DNA of 64,000 nucleotides from Macrophomina tecta (Eukaryota; Ascomycota; Dothideomycetes; Botryosphaeriales; Botryosphaeriaceae), in the NCBI GenBank assembly GCA_024180945.1, contig JAKSGN010000035.1:1426001-1490000 (forward strand). The letters run 5' to 3'. The notes beneath the pieces were generated by a model that saw nothing but the letters and a program-made list of their open reading frames with translations, was not told the origin of the DNA and did not search any database. This document shows, piece after piece, positions 1 through 12,215 of this stretch (positions are counted from its first letter, which is position 1; every line of letters starts with the position of its first letter). A program made the position numbers and the translations under genes.

Positions 1-303
1 GGGGTGGTGGCGAACTTGAGGAAGATGTTTGCGGATGAGGATTCGAGCGATGATGAGGAGGTCGAGGTGGCGGCGGCGGCGGCGGCGGGTGAGGGCTCGG
101 GTATGATTAAGATGCGGACGGTGGAGGAGGAGCAGAGGAGGGAGGGCGAGGTCAGGGATTTGTTGATGAATCGGCCGGAGGATTTGGAGAGCGGCGTGGC
201 TGGGGAGCAGGAAAGGAAGGCGAAAAGTAGGGGGAGCTTGGAGATCCAGGAGATGTTGGCGACGAGGTTTGGGGGCGTGAAGAGGAGTGAGACGTTGAAG
301 TGA
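1..303 (+). CDS. 3' end of an acidic protein of unknown function (partial)
   Basis: The frame is open from base 1 to a TGA at 301-303, so this is the last exon of a gene that starts outside the window. The visible 100 or so residues are strongly charged: an acidic stretch, then a run of seven alanines (GCG repeats at about 70-88), then a Lys/Arg/Glu-rich tail ending in KRSETLK. I recognise no domain. The in-frame codon at base 4 is GTG and is not a start. An A-rich run at 506-517 lies 200 bases downstream, but no polyadenylation signal stands out. The reading frame is long and compositionally protein-like, which is the only support. Confidence 0.5.
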   Translation, partial: GVVANLRKMFADEDSSDDEEVEVAAAAAAGEGSGMIKMRTVEEEQRREGEVRDLLMNRPEDLESGVAGEQERKAKSRGSLEIQEMLATRFGGVKRSETLK

Positions 304-707
304 GTATAGGGAATGGCGGATATCTGATTTTGGGCGATATTTTGTGGGATGGTATGTTTTGGCTTGGGTGGGCTGGCTATTTGATTTTGTTAAACTGCAT
401 GATACCGAACCGAGCGAGGTTTCTCTCCTTTAGTTTTGTGGTTTTCGTTTTTATTTGAGTAACAAGAGAGAACATTCAAGGGATTGCGTGGCGTGGAAGG
501 ATCAAAAAAAAAAAATGATTATATATATGGCACCCCGGCAAAGATCGTAGAACACTAAGAAGCGTACATTGCCATCAGCCGTTGTATCAGGAATATTCAT
601 CGAGTACTAGAGCGTTCATGAAGAAACGAACCTTAACCGTTACTCCGTTGTCCGTCAAGCAGTCTATTCAAAACCTCCGGTATGCACAGGAGCCACTACA
701 GCTCCGA
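304..707. other. intergenic, nothing recognised
   Basis: Probable 3' untranslated region of the partial gene, with a short poly-A run (about 506-517) followed by a TATATATA stretch. I see no coding signal of its own. Confidence 0.4.
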
Positions 708-2245
708 TCATCGGAGTTGAAACCCAGAGTAACCGGCAGCCACACACTCATTCAGCTGGGCATAGTATATGTGAACGGCCCCCAAGTAGAGGAGAGCTTG
801 TCTCTTCTTCCTTGGGATAATATCTCCCATGTACCACTGCGGCGAAGTCAGTGACAAGCCAGCAGCTGGTCAAGAGAGTTCCACTCACGCTTTTCATGCC
901 TGAAAGTAACGAGGTACGTGCGATATCGTGCACCAGCTGCACGTACTCATTCTCGCACTCAGTTTCCGCATCGATCTGCTCCAAGCCCTTCTCTTGCATG
1001 TATCCTATCAACTCGACAATCCAATTGCCCTGCATCTCGGCACAGATAGGCCCGTTGCAAAGTGCAGTTGGCGCCTGCGGACCGTATGTGAAGAACATGT
1101 TCGGGAAGCCGGCGCTGGACATGCCAAGGTATGTGCTGGCGCCATCCTTCTCCCACTTCTCCTTGACACTGACGCCGGAAGCTCCTCGGATGTCGATTTG
1201 GATCAGGCCGCCGATGATGGCATCGTAGCCGGTGGCGAGGATTATGTAGTCAAACTCGTGTTCCTCTTCGTCCTCAGTGCGGATACTGGTGAGGATGATC
1301 TCGGAGATCGGGGTTCGTTGACGTCGACAGGGCGCACGTTGTCCTGGTTGAAGATCTCGAAGTAGCCGTTTCCCAAGGAGATGCGCTTGCGGCCGAAGGT
1401 GTGCGGTTGGACGGTGGGAGCGAACTTCTCGTGCAGGGAGGGGTTGCTGATGCGGGCACGGGTCTTATCGCGCCAGAAGTTGTGGGCCTTGCGGTTGGCG
1501 GCTTCGTCAAGGAGCATGTCTTTGTAGGTAGCCAGCCAGTAACGGAAATCGCCTTCCTTCCAAACCTCTTCGTATGTCTCCCGTCGTTGCTCGGAGGTGT
1601 CGTCAAAAGTGCCGCTCGAGAAGAAGTTGAAGTCTAGGGGCACTTGCTCTTAGGCACAAGCTGCTCTTCCCCCTCATCGAACTCCTGCCGCATGGGAAGA
1701 GCTGCGTTTGGGGTCCGTTAGAAGACTGTTAGCTGAGCGGCTGCTTTGCTGATTTCGTGCGATAGTTGTATTCCGGTAGAGCCGGTGCCGACCACGGGTA
1801 CGTGTTTTCCCTTGAGCTCGAGTCCCTCTTTTGGCTAGTATGCCGGGTGCAGCCATCTCCCCTTGAAGCTGTCCAAGCCTCTGTAGTCGGGAATGTATCT
1901 TTTGGCGACGAAACCAACATTCAGCAGCAGATACATGACCCGAAACACTTCACCGGCCTGAGTTCGGACGGTGCAGCGGCTGTCGTTGTCATCAAAGGTG
2001 GTCTGAGTGACTGTTGTATTGAACTGAGTGTCAGTGCGCAAATCCAGCTTGTCGGCGACGTACGTAAAGTAGGCCTGCAGTTGTTTCCAGTCCGGAAAAC
2101 GCAGGCTGTTTAAGACCGACTCCTGCTCTTTTTCATTGTTGCCTACGGTGCAAGATGTGACCCATATATTCTCCGTGAATGTCCCATGTAGAAGAGGAAT
2201 AACTGCGCTCCTGTACATAACCAAGTGCCTTCGCCCATCCAAAAA
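708..2245 (-). pseudogene. decayed Baeyer-Villiger-type flavin monooxygenase
   Basis: Pieces in family order on the minus strand match FAD/NADPH Baeyer-Villiger monooxygenases. A segment with FPDWKQLQAYF (about 2115) is followed by the NADPH-binding loop GTGSTGIQLSHEISKAA (about 1780-1730), the region PLDFNFFS...YKDML (1640-1540), FDYIILATGYD (about 1245-1215), GFPNMFFTYGPQAP (1110-1070) and WYMGDIIPRKKRQA (about 840-800), ending at TGA 708-710. The N-terminal FAD Rossmann GxGxxG is not found, so the 5' end is lost. The frame is broken by TAG at 1835-1837 where family members have Trp, TAA at 1718-1720 where they have Gln, and frameshifts near 1645, 1313 and 830-870. Both stops are C:G to T:A changes in CpA context, as RIP would give. 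No intron explains these breaks. It cannot encode a working enzyme. Confidence 0.85.
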
Positions 2246-2329
2246 GTTACTAGGCGGCAGTTCCGAGAATGCACACTACGTTTTAGGCCGCTTTGATCGA
2301 AATATGAACACTGCATGGCTTGGGATGCT

Positions 2330-2793
2330 TGCAATTAGTATGAGAATTCCCTGCAGCTGGACAATGATGAGTGCTCGGAATTTAAGCCTGATGAATTTTT
2401 CGTCGTCCCTGCGTGGGTAAGTGATCAACAATCCAGGACATCCCTTACCATCTATTCACACAAGCTGGCATACCGCCAGGTGGCTTATACCGCAAAGACA
2501 ATCGCTACACATATCGTTGGCATAACCGGCGACACGTCGCATCCCAGTATGGAAGAGCGTCTCAAAATGCCTTCTGAGGAACGAGAGCAGTGGGAGCTTA
2601 GCTTTAAGTGGTTTATGATTGGCTGGTACACCTACGTCGTGCTGACCTGGATGCTGAAGATAAACTTGGTATTCCTCTCTTGGCGTGCCATACACGGGCT
2701 ATTGGTCGTACGATTTATAAAGCAAACCATACACTTGGTTGTTACCTTAGGTGCTTCCTCTCAGAAATCGCAAAAAAAAAAAAAAAAAAAAAA
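2330..2793 (+). pseudogene. decayed fragment of a Pth11-like (fungal rhodopsin-type) membrane protein
   Basis: From about 2370 the plus strand reads an extracellular N-terminal part (DEFFVVPAW), then LAYRQVAYTAKTIATHI, and from about 2600 a transmembrane stretch containing FKWFMIGWYTYVVLTW and LKINLVFLS, as in the first helices of fungal Pth11-like seven-helix proteins. The frame then shifts twice: VRFIKQTIHLVV (about 2710-2745) is followed in another frame by YLRCFLSEIA (about 2743-2772). A run of 22 A (2772-2793) ends the fragment, and the remaining helices are absent. It stands tail-in against the truncated 5' side of the monooxygenase relic. It is a relic; the family assignment rests on helix-like motifs only. 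Confidence 0.55.
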
Positions 2794-4536
2794 GAGTGCG
2801 CTTCTGACGAGCTTAAAGCTCCTATCCGGCGACACGGGTGCCACCTTGTCCTGCCGCGAAGATGCCGTCGCTGTCATCCTCGGCCAAACCACCAGAATCC
2901 GTCTCACATCCACCAAGGCGACTGACAGGGCCAGTCCAGACCTGACAGCGGCTTTTCGTTGCCTGGTGGGAAGAGCGATCCGTACCCGACGGCGTTGGCG
3001 ACTGATGGCGGCATTGGCCCGAGGGGGAGAGCACGAACGGAATTTTTGAGGAGGTGGAGGAGGGAAAGGATGAGGTCGTAATATTGATGTTGTGGGATTC
3101 TGTTGCGCATATTTCAGTTGTAGACAAGAAGAAGAAGAAGAAGAAGAAGAATAAGAAGAATAAGAGAACGGCCGGAGTGAAGAGCGGGTGTCGTTCCGTT
3201 GCTGATAACTGCAACAGTTGTGGATGAGAGCTTAAGGTGAAAACACAGTCTGATCATGAGGCCGTTATTTATGATTCTCGCATCTAGGCGCCCCGACGGT
3301 CCGGGCATCAGAAATTTGCCTGTAGCAGCGTAGCCTTCAGTTTGGGGTTTATGGCTCGATCCCCCAGCTCCGCTGCACTGCCGCGTGATGGTGAGGAAGG
3401 AAAGACCATGGCTATTCGTGGTGATGGACGAAAAAAGAAGTGTTTACCTCAATGGCGAAAAGACTTTGCTGCAGTACATAGGGTCTAAGGATGTGTAGAT
3501 CGTGTAAGTACAGTTTCGAGAGCTACCCTGGTACATGAGGGGAAGGCAAAGATCTCCACTTTGTCCGTATTGGTCAATGCCGACCCACCCTCAGTTCGGC
3601 TGTCCCACTTATCTGGCTATATCCCTATTCCCAACCTACCTCAACTTCAGGTTTGTACGCTTCAGACACCTTTGCCCACGGCTCACTTCGATAAAAGCTA
3701 GTCCATGTGCGGAGATACCGCGCGACGGCATAGAGAACAGAGGAAGCATTCTACAAAAAAGCATCGCCGAGTGGTAGGACACTGATGTTCTTCTATGTTC
3801 GTTTACCCGAGGCCGTAGCTGCAAACGAGCAGCTATCTTTTCCTGTGTACGGCAGTAAATCAACAAAAAGACTACCTGCGCATGAAATATTGAAGAGCGT
3901 TGTATAAAATGCGGCTGTGGCTTGGGAGCTGACCTGGTGTGACCGGTACGTAGCTGTTGGAATATCACGTGTGTGTACAATAAACTTTAGCTTAGTCACG
4001 GAAGAGGACGGATAAGAGGACTCCCCCTAAGCGTACCTCTTAGTCCTCATGCTACTCATTCTCAATTGATGGTATCACCACCAAATCCAACAGTAGCGGA
4101 AGATCTGACAACGCCCGGCATGATCGGCGATGACGAAGAGGTACCTGGAGAAGTGCCTTGAAGGTGAGCATGGCTCGGAAGTCAGAAAGGAGTATGGGTA
4201 TCTTTAAAGCAGGTAAAGTACGAGGTTCGATTCTGCGAACGATGATACGAAACCATTACAGGTTTGCCAAGGAACGAAAGTGCGCTTGAGGGCTCGATTC
4301 TGTAAGAAGATCGCAAGTAAAGAACACGTTTAAAATCCATTACGTCACGCCCACCAGTCTTCATATGCCCCTCATATTAAGTACAGTATTTGTTGAACGT
4401 AGAAAGATGCTTGTAACTGCCCTTGTCATCGAAAATATAGCGTGGCGTGAGGGTAATCTTGCTCACGAAACACTTGCGGCTCTGAGCTCGGCACCGGCGG
4501 CCTCAGTTTGAACCTTTGAAGCAATGGCTCGTGAAG
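2794..4536. other. intergenic, with an AAG microsatellite
   Basis: No supported gene. An imperfect (AAG)n tract lies at about 3126-3163. The open frames across it are low-complexity Phe/Lys artefacts of the repeat. Nothing else recognised. Confidence 0.4.
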
Positions 4537-5249
4537 CTATCGGTGTGATTGTGTCCCAGAGAGTGTGTTTTGTCCCTCCAGAATAGAGGTTGACACGTCA
4601 GGGAGCGAAGATAGGAGATCGGAAGCAGCGGGCTGAACTTCCACAGGAAGAGATGGTGGTTCGGCCACTCCTGGAGTGGAGATACTAGGAACGTCCGCGG
4701 GTGTTCCTTGAAGAGAGGACTGCGCTTCTATAGGCGCAGAAGATGGGGCATCTTGGGCGGATGGTGATTGGATCGGCTGCACAGGAGGAGCTTGGAGTGG
4801 TGAGGAAAGAGGCATTTGGTGTGCCTGAGGCGCTTTTCTCGCCACTATATGCTGCAACGCGTCAGCTTCATTGGCATGGGGTAGAAGTAAGGCGGATGAG
4901 GCGGGGCGCACCATGATGGCCTCGGCGACGTTCGCAATCTGGTCGCGATTTGCTTCAACACCAGCAACGCGAAAGGCTTCACCCAGCTCGGAAACATCGA
5001 GGTCGATGGCCACGTTAACCTTCCATCGCATGGTGATGGCGCCAGGCTCAGTCGCAGACTGTTCGTAAGTGGGCTCCTGTTTTGCAGGTCGGCGTCAGAC
5101 ACTGTGCAGCAGTGAAGTGGATCCTCGAACTTACAGATATGTTCGGCATGGGTGGAGATTCTGACTGGCCTAAAAAGCGTTACAAACACGACGGAGAGAT
5201 GGAGGAAGGAAGGGAAAGGATGCTCACGAGGTGACGAAGATTTGTCCAT
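4537..5249 (-). CDS. small protein of unknown function, three exons
   Basis: Model: exons 5249-5228, 5169-5135 and 5076-4537, joined by canonical introns (GTGAGC...TTTTTAG, 58 nt; GTAAGT...AAACAG, 58 nt), giving 198 residues from the ATG in MDKSSSP. A longer in-frame start at 5435 would add about 62 residues. The middle (EPTYEQSATEPGAITMRWK and on) is a compact segment of about 60 residues with an alternating hydrophobic pattern. The C-terminal half is low-complexity Pro/Ser/Gln/Ala. I do not recognise a family. Support comes from two clean splice joins that keep one frame through otherwise unlinked pieces. The start is the least certain part. Confidence 0.45.
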
Positions 5250-6944
5250 TTCGGTGAATGGCAGATGATCTTGGTAGGGATGGGGAAGAATCTTGCTGAG
5301 AAGATGGGGAAGATCGAGAGACACAGACGTAAAGTGAGCGAAGGATTTATCCAGTCGGGACAATTGTTTAAGAGGGGTTTCGTGAGGCAGATCAATCAGC
5401 ATGTGCGACAAGCAGTTCCTAGGCTTATGCGGCAAGGGGGAGGGTTAACGGCTCGAGAATCGGAGCTTGGCCGCGGACGTCATCCGTCACCGAGCTCGTG
5501 GCACACTACAGGCTATAGAAGCTTGGCTCTGGTATTGGTTTGCTAAGTGTTTGGGCTTGATAGGTGGGCCGGCAGGGCATGATACCCGGCTGAAGTTGGC
5601 TACAGCGGGAGGCGTGCGCCGTTGGGCGGACAGGGCTGTGCGAGTTTACGCAAGGGACCACGGCGCATCAGGCCAGCAGGCTGCCACGAGGATCGCTGTT
5701 CGCAGAGCCAGTCGGCAGAAGATGCGAAAAGGCCCTGACGTCAACGCCTCTCGCCTTACCCCCAACGGCTCCGTCGTCTTTTTTATCCTTTCGGCAGTCG
5801 GCCGCGGACCATACCGGTGGTACTTCCGACTCGTAGTATTCCACTTCAGTCAATATACACCCATGGAAGTGAATGTTACATGTAAAATGTCGCTATGGCT
5901 ATGATTGAATGCATCGCAACTGGCATATTTCGAATGAATTGGAGACGATTTCTTGACGTCCGCACCAACCTGCCGCGAGGAAGCGGAAGCGGAAGCGCGA
6001 TGGACCCTGCATGTTCGGCGGGGGGCAAACAGCGGTATCCTGCGGATGCCTTCGCGTTGCGGATCTCATTCCTGGGCCGGAGTAGGTCGACAAGGTTGCT
6101 TCAGTTTCGTAGCCGTCCCGCTCTGTTGCTTCCCGCAGCGGGAAGGGTTGCAAGACCACGCGGCCGAATCAGGTGCACTGCGCACGCCACAGAACAAGAG
6201 ATATGGCGCACACTTGAAGAAGCTGGGCGGAGGGGCAACGAGGTTGGCAAGTGTTTACGCACGGAAGCGAGGTGTTTGGGCTGAAGGGCCGCCACGGCCA
6301 AGTGTGGAGACAGCGAGCGGGCAGGGGCCCGGCAGCTGGCGGTATAAAAAGTCCATCTAACTGCGCCGTCGGCAAAGGCAATCAAATGGCAAGACTTAAT
6401 GAAGTACCACTATAAGACGGGCTAGTATGGAAGCGGGTAATGGATCGAAGGCCATGAATCGCCGGGTAGCCAATGCCGAACACGGGCTATCTCCCGCCAG
6501 CCTCTTCATGCCTCAACTTGACCACGACTCACCACTCGCGCCTCCATCCTGTTTGCCGCCCCGTCTATCGCCACCCACCCATGCCCACCTTCCAAATCCT
6601 GCCGTCAAGCCCAATAATTTGCAAAAGCGTCTGTCTGGAATGCCCCCAGCTACGTTTCTGGAGGTGTTAGCGCCCTGTGTACCTCCTTTCGCACATCTCT
6701 TCTAGAGTGCGAATTTCCACCTGCAAATGGTGAAATCAGCACCACCGCGTGCATCCATGCGTCGGCATGCTTCCAGCTGCTCTTCCGGCGGTGGCGGGGG
6801 ATAGCACAGAAGGAAAGCGACATCAAGATCACGTGCAGATTAGATAGCGGGGCGCACTGATGTCCCCGTCCGCCGCGCGTGGGGTCGCGTCTGACTCCTC
6901 CAAGCTCGCCAGACAGGTCGACACGATGCAAGCCGACAAGAGAA
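5250..6944. other. intergenic / promoter side of the Gal4-like gene
   Basis: Open frames here are short, overlap on both strands and show no motif or splice pattern that I could join. GC-rich stretches near 5960-6350 probably include the upstream region of the regulator at 6945. Nothing else recognised. Confidence 0.3.
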
Positions 6945-9398
6945 ATGCAGCAGGACAATGGCCAGTCCTCCACCCTGCGCCTCGACAGCTTCCACGGCGA
7001 GCAGGCGTGCAATGAATGCAAGCGGAGGAAAGCCCGGTGCGACAAGGCCCTGCCCCAGTGCACACCCTGCGCGAAGAACAGGCGCCACTGTCTGTACGAA
7101 AAGCACAGCAAGACTCCCTTGACCAGAAGGTACGTTTCCTGTCGATCGCCTATGCCCTGGCCACACACTCACGCTTATCGCCTCTACAGATACCTCACTG
7201 AGGTGGAAGAGCGCCTACGGCTGGCCGAAATCCGAGCTCGGGAAGCCGAAAGACGGGCTCAGCTCGCTGAACAGCGATTGAGAAGCTTGCCAGCGTTTGA
7301 CAGTCACACCTCAGCTTCCAATAACCTTGCGCCTGAGATTCCTTCCCACGATACCCGGCCAGCGGCCTCTCCTCCTGTCTTCTTGCCCCCAGACACCACG
7401 CTTGCCGATCCGCCAACCCAAGCCCCGGCGCTCGGTCAAGACACGGATGCTCGTGGCCCGCAGCAAGGCCTCGAAGAGCTGTCCTCTGGCACAGACGTAG
7501 ACCACGGCGTTACTCTGGAAGCTCCCCCGCACGCTTATGGTGACTTCAGCTGGGATGAACAGACGCCGGACACACTCGTAGAGGATGATGATGCGCAGAG
7601 TGTCCGGGCCAGCCATGCAGACGACGAGCGCGTTGTCGACGGAATGGCTTCTTTGACAGTTGAGGATGCGGATTCCGGCTACCTTGGAAATACTTCCGGG
7701 GCCGCCATGTTGCGCCTCCTTCTGCCGGGCGCTGAAAATCGCAAAACCCCCCGTGGTGACCATAGGAGGCAGGCCTTGGCTGCTGAGAACACGGCAATCA
7801 TGTCTTCGCCCTCTGAGGCGTGGGTGCCCACTCCACTTTGGAATACGCTCAGGTCGATGAATATTGACCTTGATGCAATGATTGACGCCTACTTCAAGCT
7901 ATTTCATGTCAGCTACCCTCTCGTCCACGAGCCGACCTTCCGAGCTCAATATGCTCAGGTCATCCCCCGCCCGCATGGCTCCAGCTGGAATGCATTGGCC
8001 TATATGATTGCCACTATAGGAGCTTACACCGATACTAGTATTCCTGCTTCGGTCCACAAGACCTTGTTCAACGCTGCCAAATCCAATGTCTCCATCCACA
8101 GCCTAGAAACAGGCAATTTGACCCTCGTACGGTGCTTGGCGCTCATGCACAATTATCTCCAGAAAATGAATAAGCCCAACAGCGGATACAACTACCTTGG
8201 ACTTGCTCTGCATATGGCCATGGGGCTTGGGCTGCATAAAGAATTCCACGGCTGGAACATCTCGCCACTTGAAATGGAGGGCCGGAGAAGGGTGTGGTGG
8301 TGTCTTTTCTCATTCAGCATCGGTGCACACATTACTTTCGGGCGACCTTTGGCCTGGCCGCAGAATGGAGTTGACGTTGCCTTGCCCCTGAATGTTGACG
8401 ATCGAGTAAGTCGGATCGTGCCTGTGACTCTTCATCGTTTCTGGTCTAACGGCATCAGGACTTGACCAACCTCTCCCGAACACCACCATCTGAAGTGGAA
8501 CGCAGCACTATCTACAGCGCTGTCATTGTACAGTCCAAGTTCCACCTAGCTACGAACCAGATATACTCCAGAGTAATCCTTGCGCCAGCGCCATCCGCCG
8601 GCGAGTTGCTCCGTCTCGACGAGGTTCACATCGGAGGATGGGCTTCATCCACCCCAGCCTGGTACCAAGAGGATGCGGAAGTCCCTGAGAAGTTTCGTCT
8701 GTCCCACCGAATCATGTGGGGTAGGGTTCGCAATTTCCGTATAATCATGTATAGACCGTACGTTATTAGGAGAGCTTTACTGGCCCGCAGCAAAGTTCCC
8801 AGGAAAGAATCGCCTGAAGTCGAAGCCGCTTACGAGCGTTGTTTACTGGAAGCGAAACTGACCATCTCCATGGTGTCAAAATTCTGGTCCGAAAGTGCTC
8901 CTACCCGCGTGGGAGCTTGGTACATGCTGTAAGTTACTGTCCCTTACATTAAAGACGCCCAATTACTGACCATCAATGAGGTACTTCCTCTTCCAAGCTT
9001 CTCTAATTCCATGTGTCTGCCTGAGGAATGAGCCAACCGCACCTCAAGCCATGGACTGGCGGGAACAGATACGAACAGTCCTTGGCACATGCAGATCCAT
9101 GGTCGCCACGAATCCGAGCGCACAAGATTGCTATGATGTTATCTTGCGCTTATGCCGCCCTTTCATCCAAGAGCCACGCTCCGACGTGGCTCCTATAGCC
9201 GCGTTTCCGGGTTCCCCGACTAGGGAGTCTCCGCAAAGTCAGATCAACTCAATCTATCCTATGATGTGGCCAAGTAACACGAACGAGATTGATCTTGTAA
9301 TGAATGACGGAGCCTGGACCGACGTTCTAGGCGATTTCGCTGATCCTATGGCTGCTGGAACCCCAATCGGGAATGTCGAGGACTTCCAATGGACGTGA
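6945..9398 (+). CDS. Gal4-like Zn2Cys6 transcription factor
   Basis: Nuclear DNA-binding regulator. Exons 6945-7129, 7190-8405, 8459-8928 and 8981-9398 give 762 residues. Three introns (60, 53 and 52 nt) start GTACGT, GTAAGT and GTAAGT. The ATG at 6945 is chosen because the longer open frame upstream begins only with GTG. The zinc cluster has Cys 22, 25, 32, 39, 42 and 49 (C-x2-C-x6-C-x6-C-x2-C-x6-C). It is followed by a heptad-like coiled coil (VEERLRLAEIRAREAERR) for dimer formation and, from about residue 300, the fungal-specific middle homology domain (YFKLFHVSYPLVHEPTF, LGLALHMAMGLGLHKE, RRRVWWCLFS). The C-terminal WYMLYFLFQASLIP resembles Gal4/Lac9-type regulators. It lies tail-to-tail with a sugar transporter and near two polyol dehydrogenases, so a sugar-catabolic regulator is likely; the inducer is unknown. 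Confidence 0.9.
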
Positions 9399-9549
9399 AT
9401 CATCTGGAACTTCAACCACCTGCACAGAAAAACTTAATCTGAGCATTCTTCGAAAACTGTCTGCAGAGTGCAGCGTGGAATCCGCCGCGACCTGACGCCA
9501 CTTTCCTTACCCTCGAGCATATTATCGCCACCGAATATGACACCAAGCA

Positions 9550-11161
9550 TCAGACTACCTCAATGTGCTCTGTCTTCGCTCCTGACTTCGCCGCTCGTTC
9601 GTTCTTTTTCTCGACCTTCTGCACATCTGGTACCGCGCCTGGCCCATCAAATAGCTCCGCAACCTCTTCCAGACTCCTCCCTTTCGTCTCCGGGAAGAAG
9701 ACATACGTGACAGCCAAGAAAACGGCTAGGAAACAGCAGAATACGATGTAATACTTCCAGCCAATGTTCTCCATCCCAATCGGATTCACAAATGCTGCAA
9801 TCACCAACGATACGTATATGCTCAATAGCTCGCACGTGATCCCCTTGCTCCTCAGACTGTAAGGCCACAGCTCCGTCGGATACGACATTAGCAGCGGCGT
9901 ATACGCGATATCGTAATGGAAGTAAAATGCAAACAAGCACACGACGACGACGATTCCGGCCGCCTTGTTCCCCGTGTCATTGTTCACGGCGCTGCATGCC
10001 GTCCACACGATATACGACGCCAGCATCCCGATACCAGACCAGATGAACAGCGGTCGCCGGCCGATTCGATCGACTAGGATAGCGGCGGAGAGCGCCGCCC
10101 CGAAGTTAAAGATTTGGAGCAGCCCCTTGATCAGCGTTTGGTCGAAAGACGACGTTATGCCGATGGTATCAAGCACGAGCGTGAGGTAGTAGGACACCAC
10201 GCCGATGCCGTTCCACTGCGCGAACGCGCCCAGACACACAGAGATAAAAAGCCGCTTGCGGTTGCCGGACGTGGCAACGAGCGTGGCCCAGGTTGTGGAG
10301 CGGGAGGCCTGCTCGAGGCGGATGGTTGACGCAATTTCGGCGACTTCGCGGACGATGAGTGGATGCGTCGCGTCCCCCGCCGCGTGGTAGCGGGCGAGGA
10401 TGTGCTGCGCTTCGGCGGTGCGTTCGTGCGCGATGAGCCATCTAGGTGATTCGGGCAGCCAGTAGATGAACAGCAGCTGCACCACCGGGTAGCCGGCTTG
10501 CAGGATCGTCGGGATCCGCCATGACCAGTTGCTCTCGTATGCTTCTGTCCCGAACGTTGTCCAGCTCGCCAGGATGGCGCCCAGATAATACATAGTCCAA
10601 TACGCGCTCGTGTATTTCCCGCGGTGTGTCGGGTAAGCCAGCTCAGCGATCAGCAGCGGCGCCGGCTGCACAACAAACATTCCCGCAGCGCCGACAACCA
10701 GTCGGCTGACGATGAACTGTGCGAGTGTTGTGGAGGTGGCTTGAATGATGGTTGCCACGAGCACACCGAGTAGCCCGGAGATGAGTACGAATTTGCGCCC
10801 GAAGATGTCACTGCAGATGCCGACGATGGGGAGGACGACGACCGAGCCGATGGATTGCGCGGCGTTGACGGTGCCAAGGAGAGCGCCTTCGGGTTCGCCG
10901 AAATAGGTTTTCCATTGTTTGAGGGATTGGAGGCCGTTCATCAGTGAGCCTGTTGAGCATTTGTTCAGTCAAGACCGGCTACCGGGAGGGGATGATGCTC
11001 GTGGCTTGTTACGTACCATCGTAACCAGCTACTGCAGAAGACAGCAGCGGAACGAGGAGGATCAAATTCAATTGGAGAAGATGCGATTGCTGAAACCAAT
11101 ACTTTGAAGTCTTCGGGAGGACTTCTGCCAGCGTCGCGCCCACAATGTCTTCACCCCTCAT
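9550..11161 (-). CDS. MFS sugar/H+ symporter, lactose-permease type
   Basis: Plasma-membrane sugar transporter of the major facilitator superfamily. Exon 1 is 11161-11017 and exon 2 is 10949-9550, with an intron of 67 nt (GTACGT...CAACAG). The join restores GYDGSLMNGLQSL, a hallmark of fungal sugar porters. The product is 514 residues, normal for the family. Visible signature motifs are GRK after helix 2 (DIFGRK), R-x-x-x-G in RLVVG, PESPRWL before the central loop, DRIGRRPLF after helix 8, and PETKGRSLEE after helix 12. YPTELWPYSLRSKG and FAFYFHYDIAYTPL point to the lactose/galactose-type subgroup rather than hexose transporters. The C-terminal tail is charged and cytoplasmic. It ends 151 bp from the stop of the Gal4-like regulator and is in tandem with the xylitol-dehydrogenase-like gene. 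The substrate is inferred only as a sugar or polyol. Confidence 0.9.
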
Positions 11162-12215
11162 GCTGCAAGGTTGAGTAGATCTTCAGACGTAAATCGCCCT
11201 GACAGAGAGTGAGCAAACTTCAACAGCACACACCAATATGCTGGGACCGGAAATATGCGTGCATGTCAGACGGGGCAGGAGCCCGGCATATATACTCCCG
11301 AAATGCGATGCTGCTTACCCCCGTTAATGAGCCGCGTCTCTTACCTGTCCATCCTACGAACAAGCAAGAGCCAAGTTCTCTCCCTGTCTTTCCGAAGACA
11401 TCCAGGACGCAATCGAGATTCGACTGTTCCTACAACGGGAGGCTACCACCTCCTTTGTCCTTCCATGGGGCATGTTGATCATGCCATCATGCTACCATCT
11501 CCACACTTTGTTTTGCCCACCAACCCCAGACTCTCAGCCGATCTCACGGTCTTTTCGGCGCCGACTTCCCCATGGGGGAGCCCCACTGGCGAGGTTGGTC
11601 GGGCGTCGATCCTTCTTTGGCCCGACGATGTGCCGACGTGCTTGCTCAAAGGGGTAGTTTCTTGGGGTGACTGTCGTCCGTCGTCGTAGTTGGAGCTGCC
11701 GTGCCTTGTTCTTGTTTCGTTGGCGGCGGGGAGAAGAAGCGCCGTGGTGGCGCCGACGGTGGAGGGGGCGGTCGTCGGATACGTGCCCACCCCGCTGCGG
11801 AACAGACGACGTGCCGAGCGGAGTTATGCAGGCGGGCTGCTGTCGCCCCAGGGACATCCGTGTTGCGCGGCGGGCGGATTTCTCGCTCTGAGTGTTGCCG
11901 ATCTGTGACGTCGGTTGACGCCTATGTTGCCGGATATCGGAGTTGGTTCATTGCTTGTTGATGACTTGGGTGACTGCTGTATGCTGTGACCTGTAAGGTG
12001 GCTTCGCTGCGGAATTTGATTGTATATGAAGAAGCTTGTGGCAACCGACTCGCTGGTCGGAACCGAGATTTACGGTCAACGCCTCAGAAGTTCTCATTTT
12101 AGGGCACGTAACGGCATCGCACTCTACTTTCATCACTTCAACCCTCTGCCGCGAGAGATATGTTTTCATCATAGAATGCTGTTTTACGTCCTGTCTCCGG
12201 ACTCGGCTCAGCAGC
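11162..12215. other. intergenic, transporter promoter side
   Basis: About 1 kb between the transporter start and the dehydrogenase stop. Several overlapping open frames of about 100 codons exist on both strands but have no recognisable motif or splice joins. No CGG-N11-CCG site was found just upstream of the transporter. Confidence 0.3.

Noticed and set aside
2480..3049. 189-codon frame as an intact protein
   Set aside because: Only its first part is Pth11-like; the frame then runs through a poly-A tract into unrelated sequence.
6879..6944. 22-residue N-terminal extension of the Gal4-like protein
   Set aside because: The extension begins with GTG; the first in-frame ATG is at 6945.
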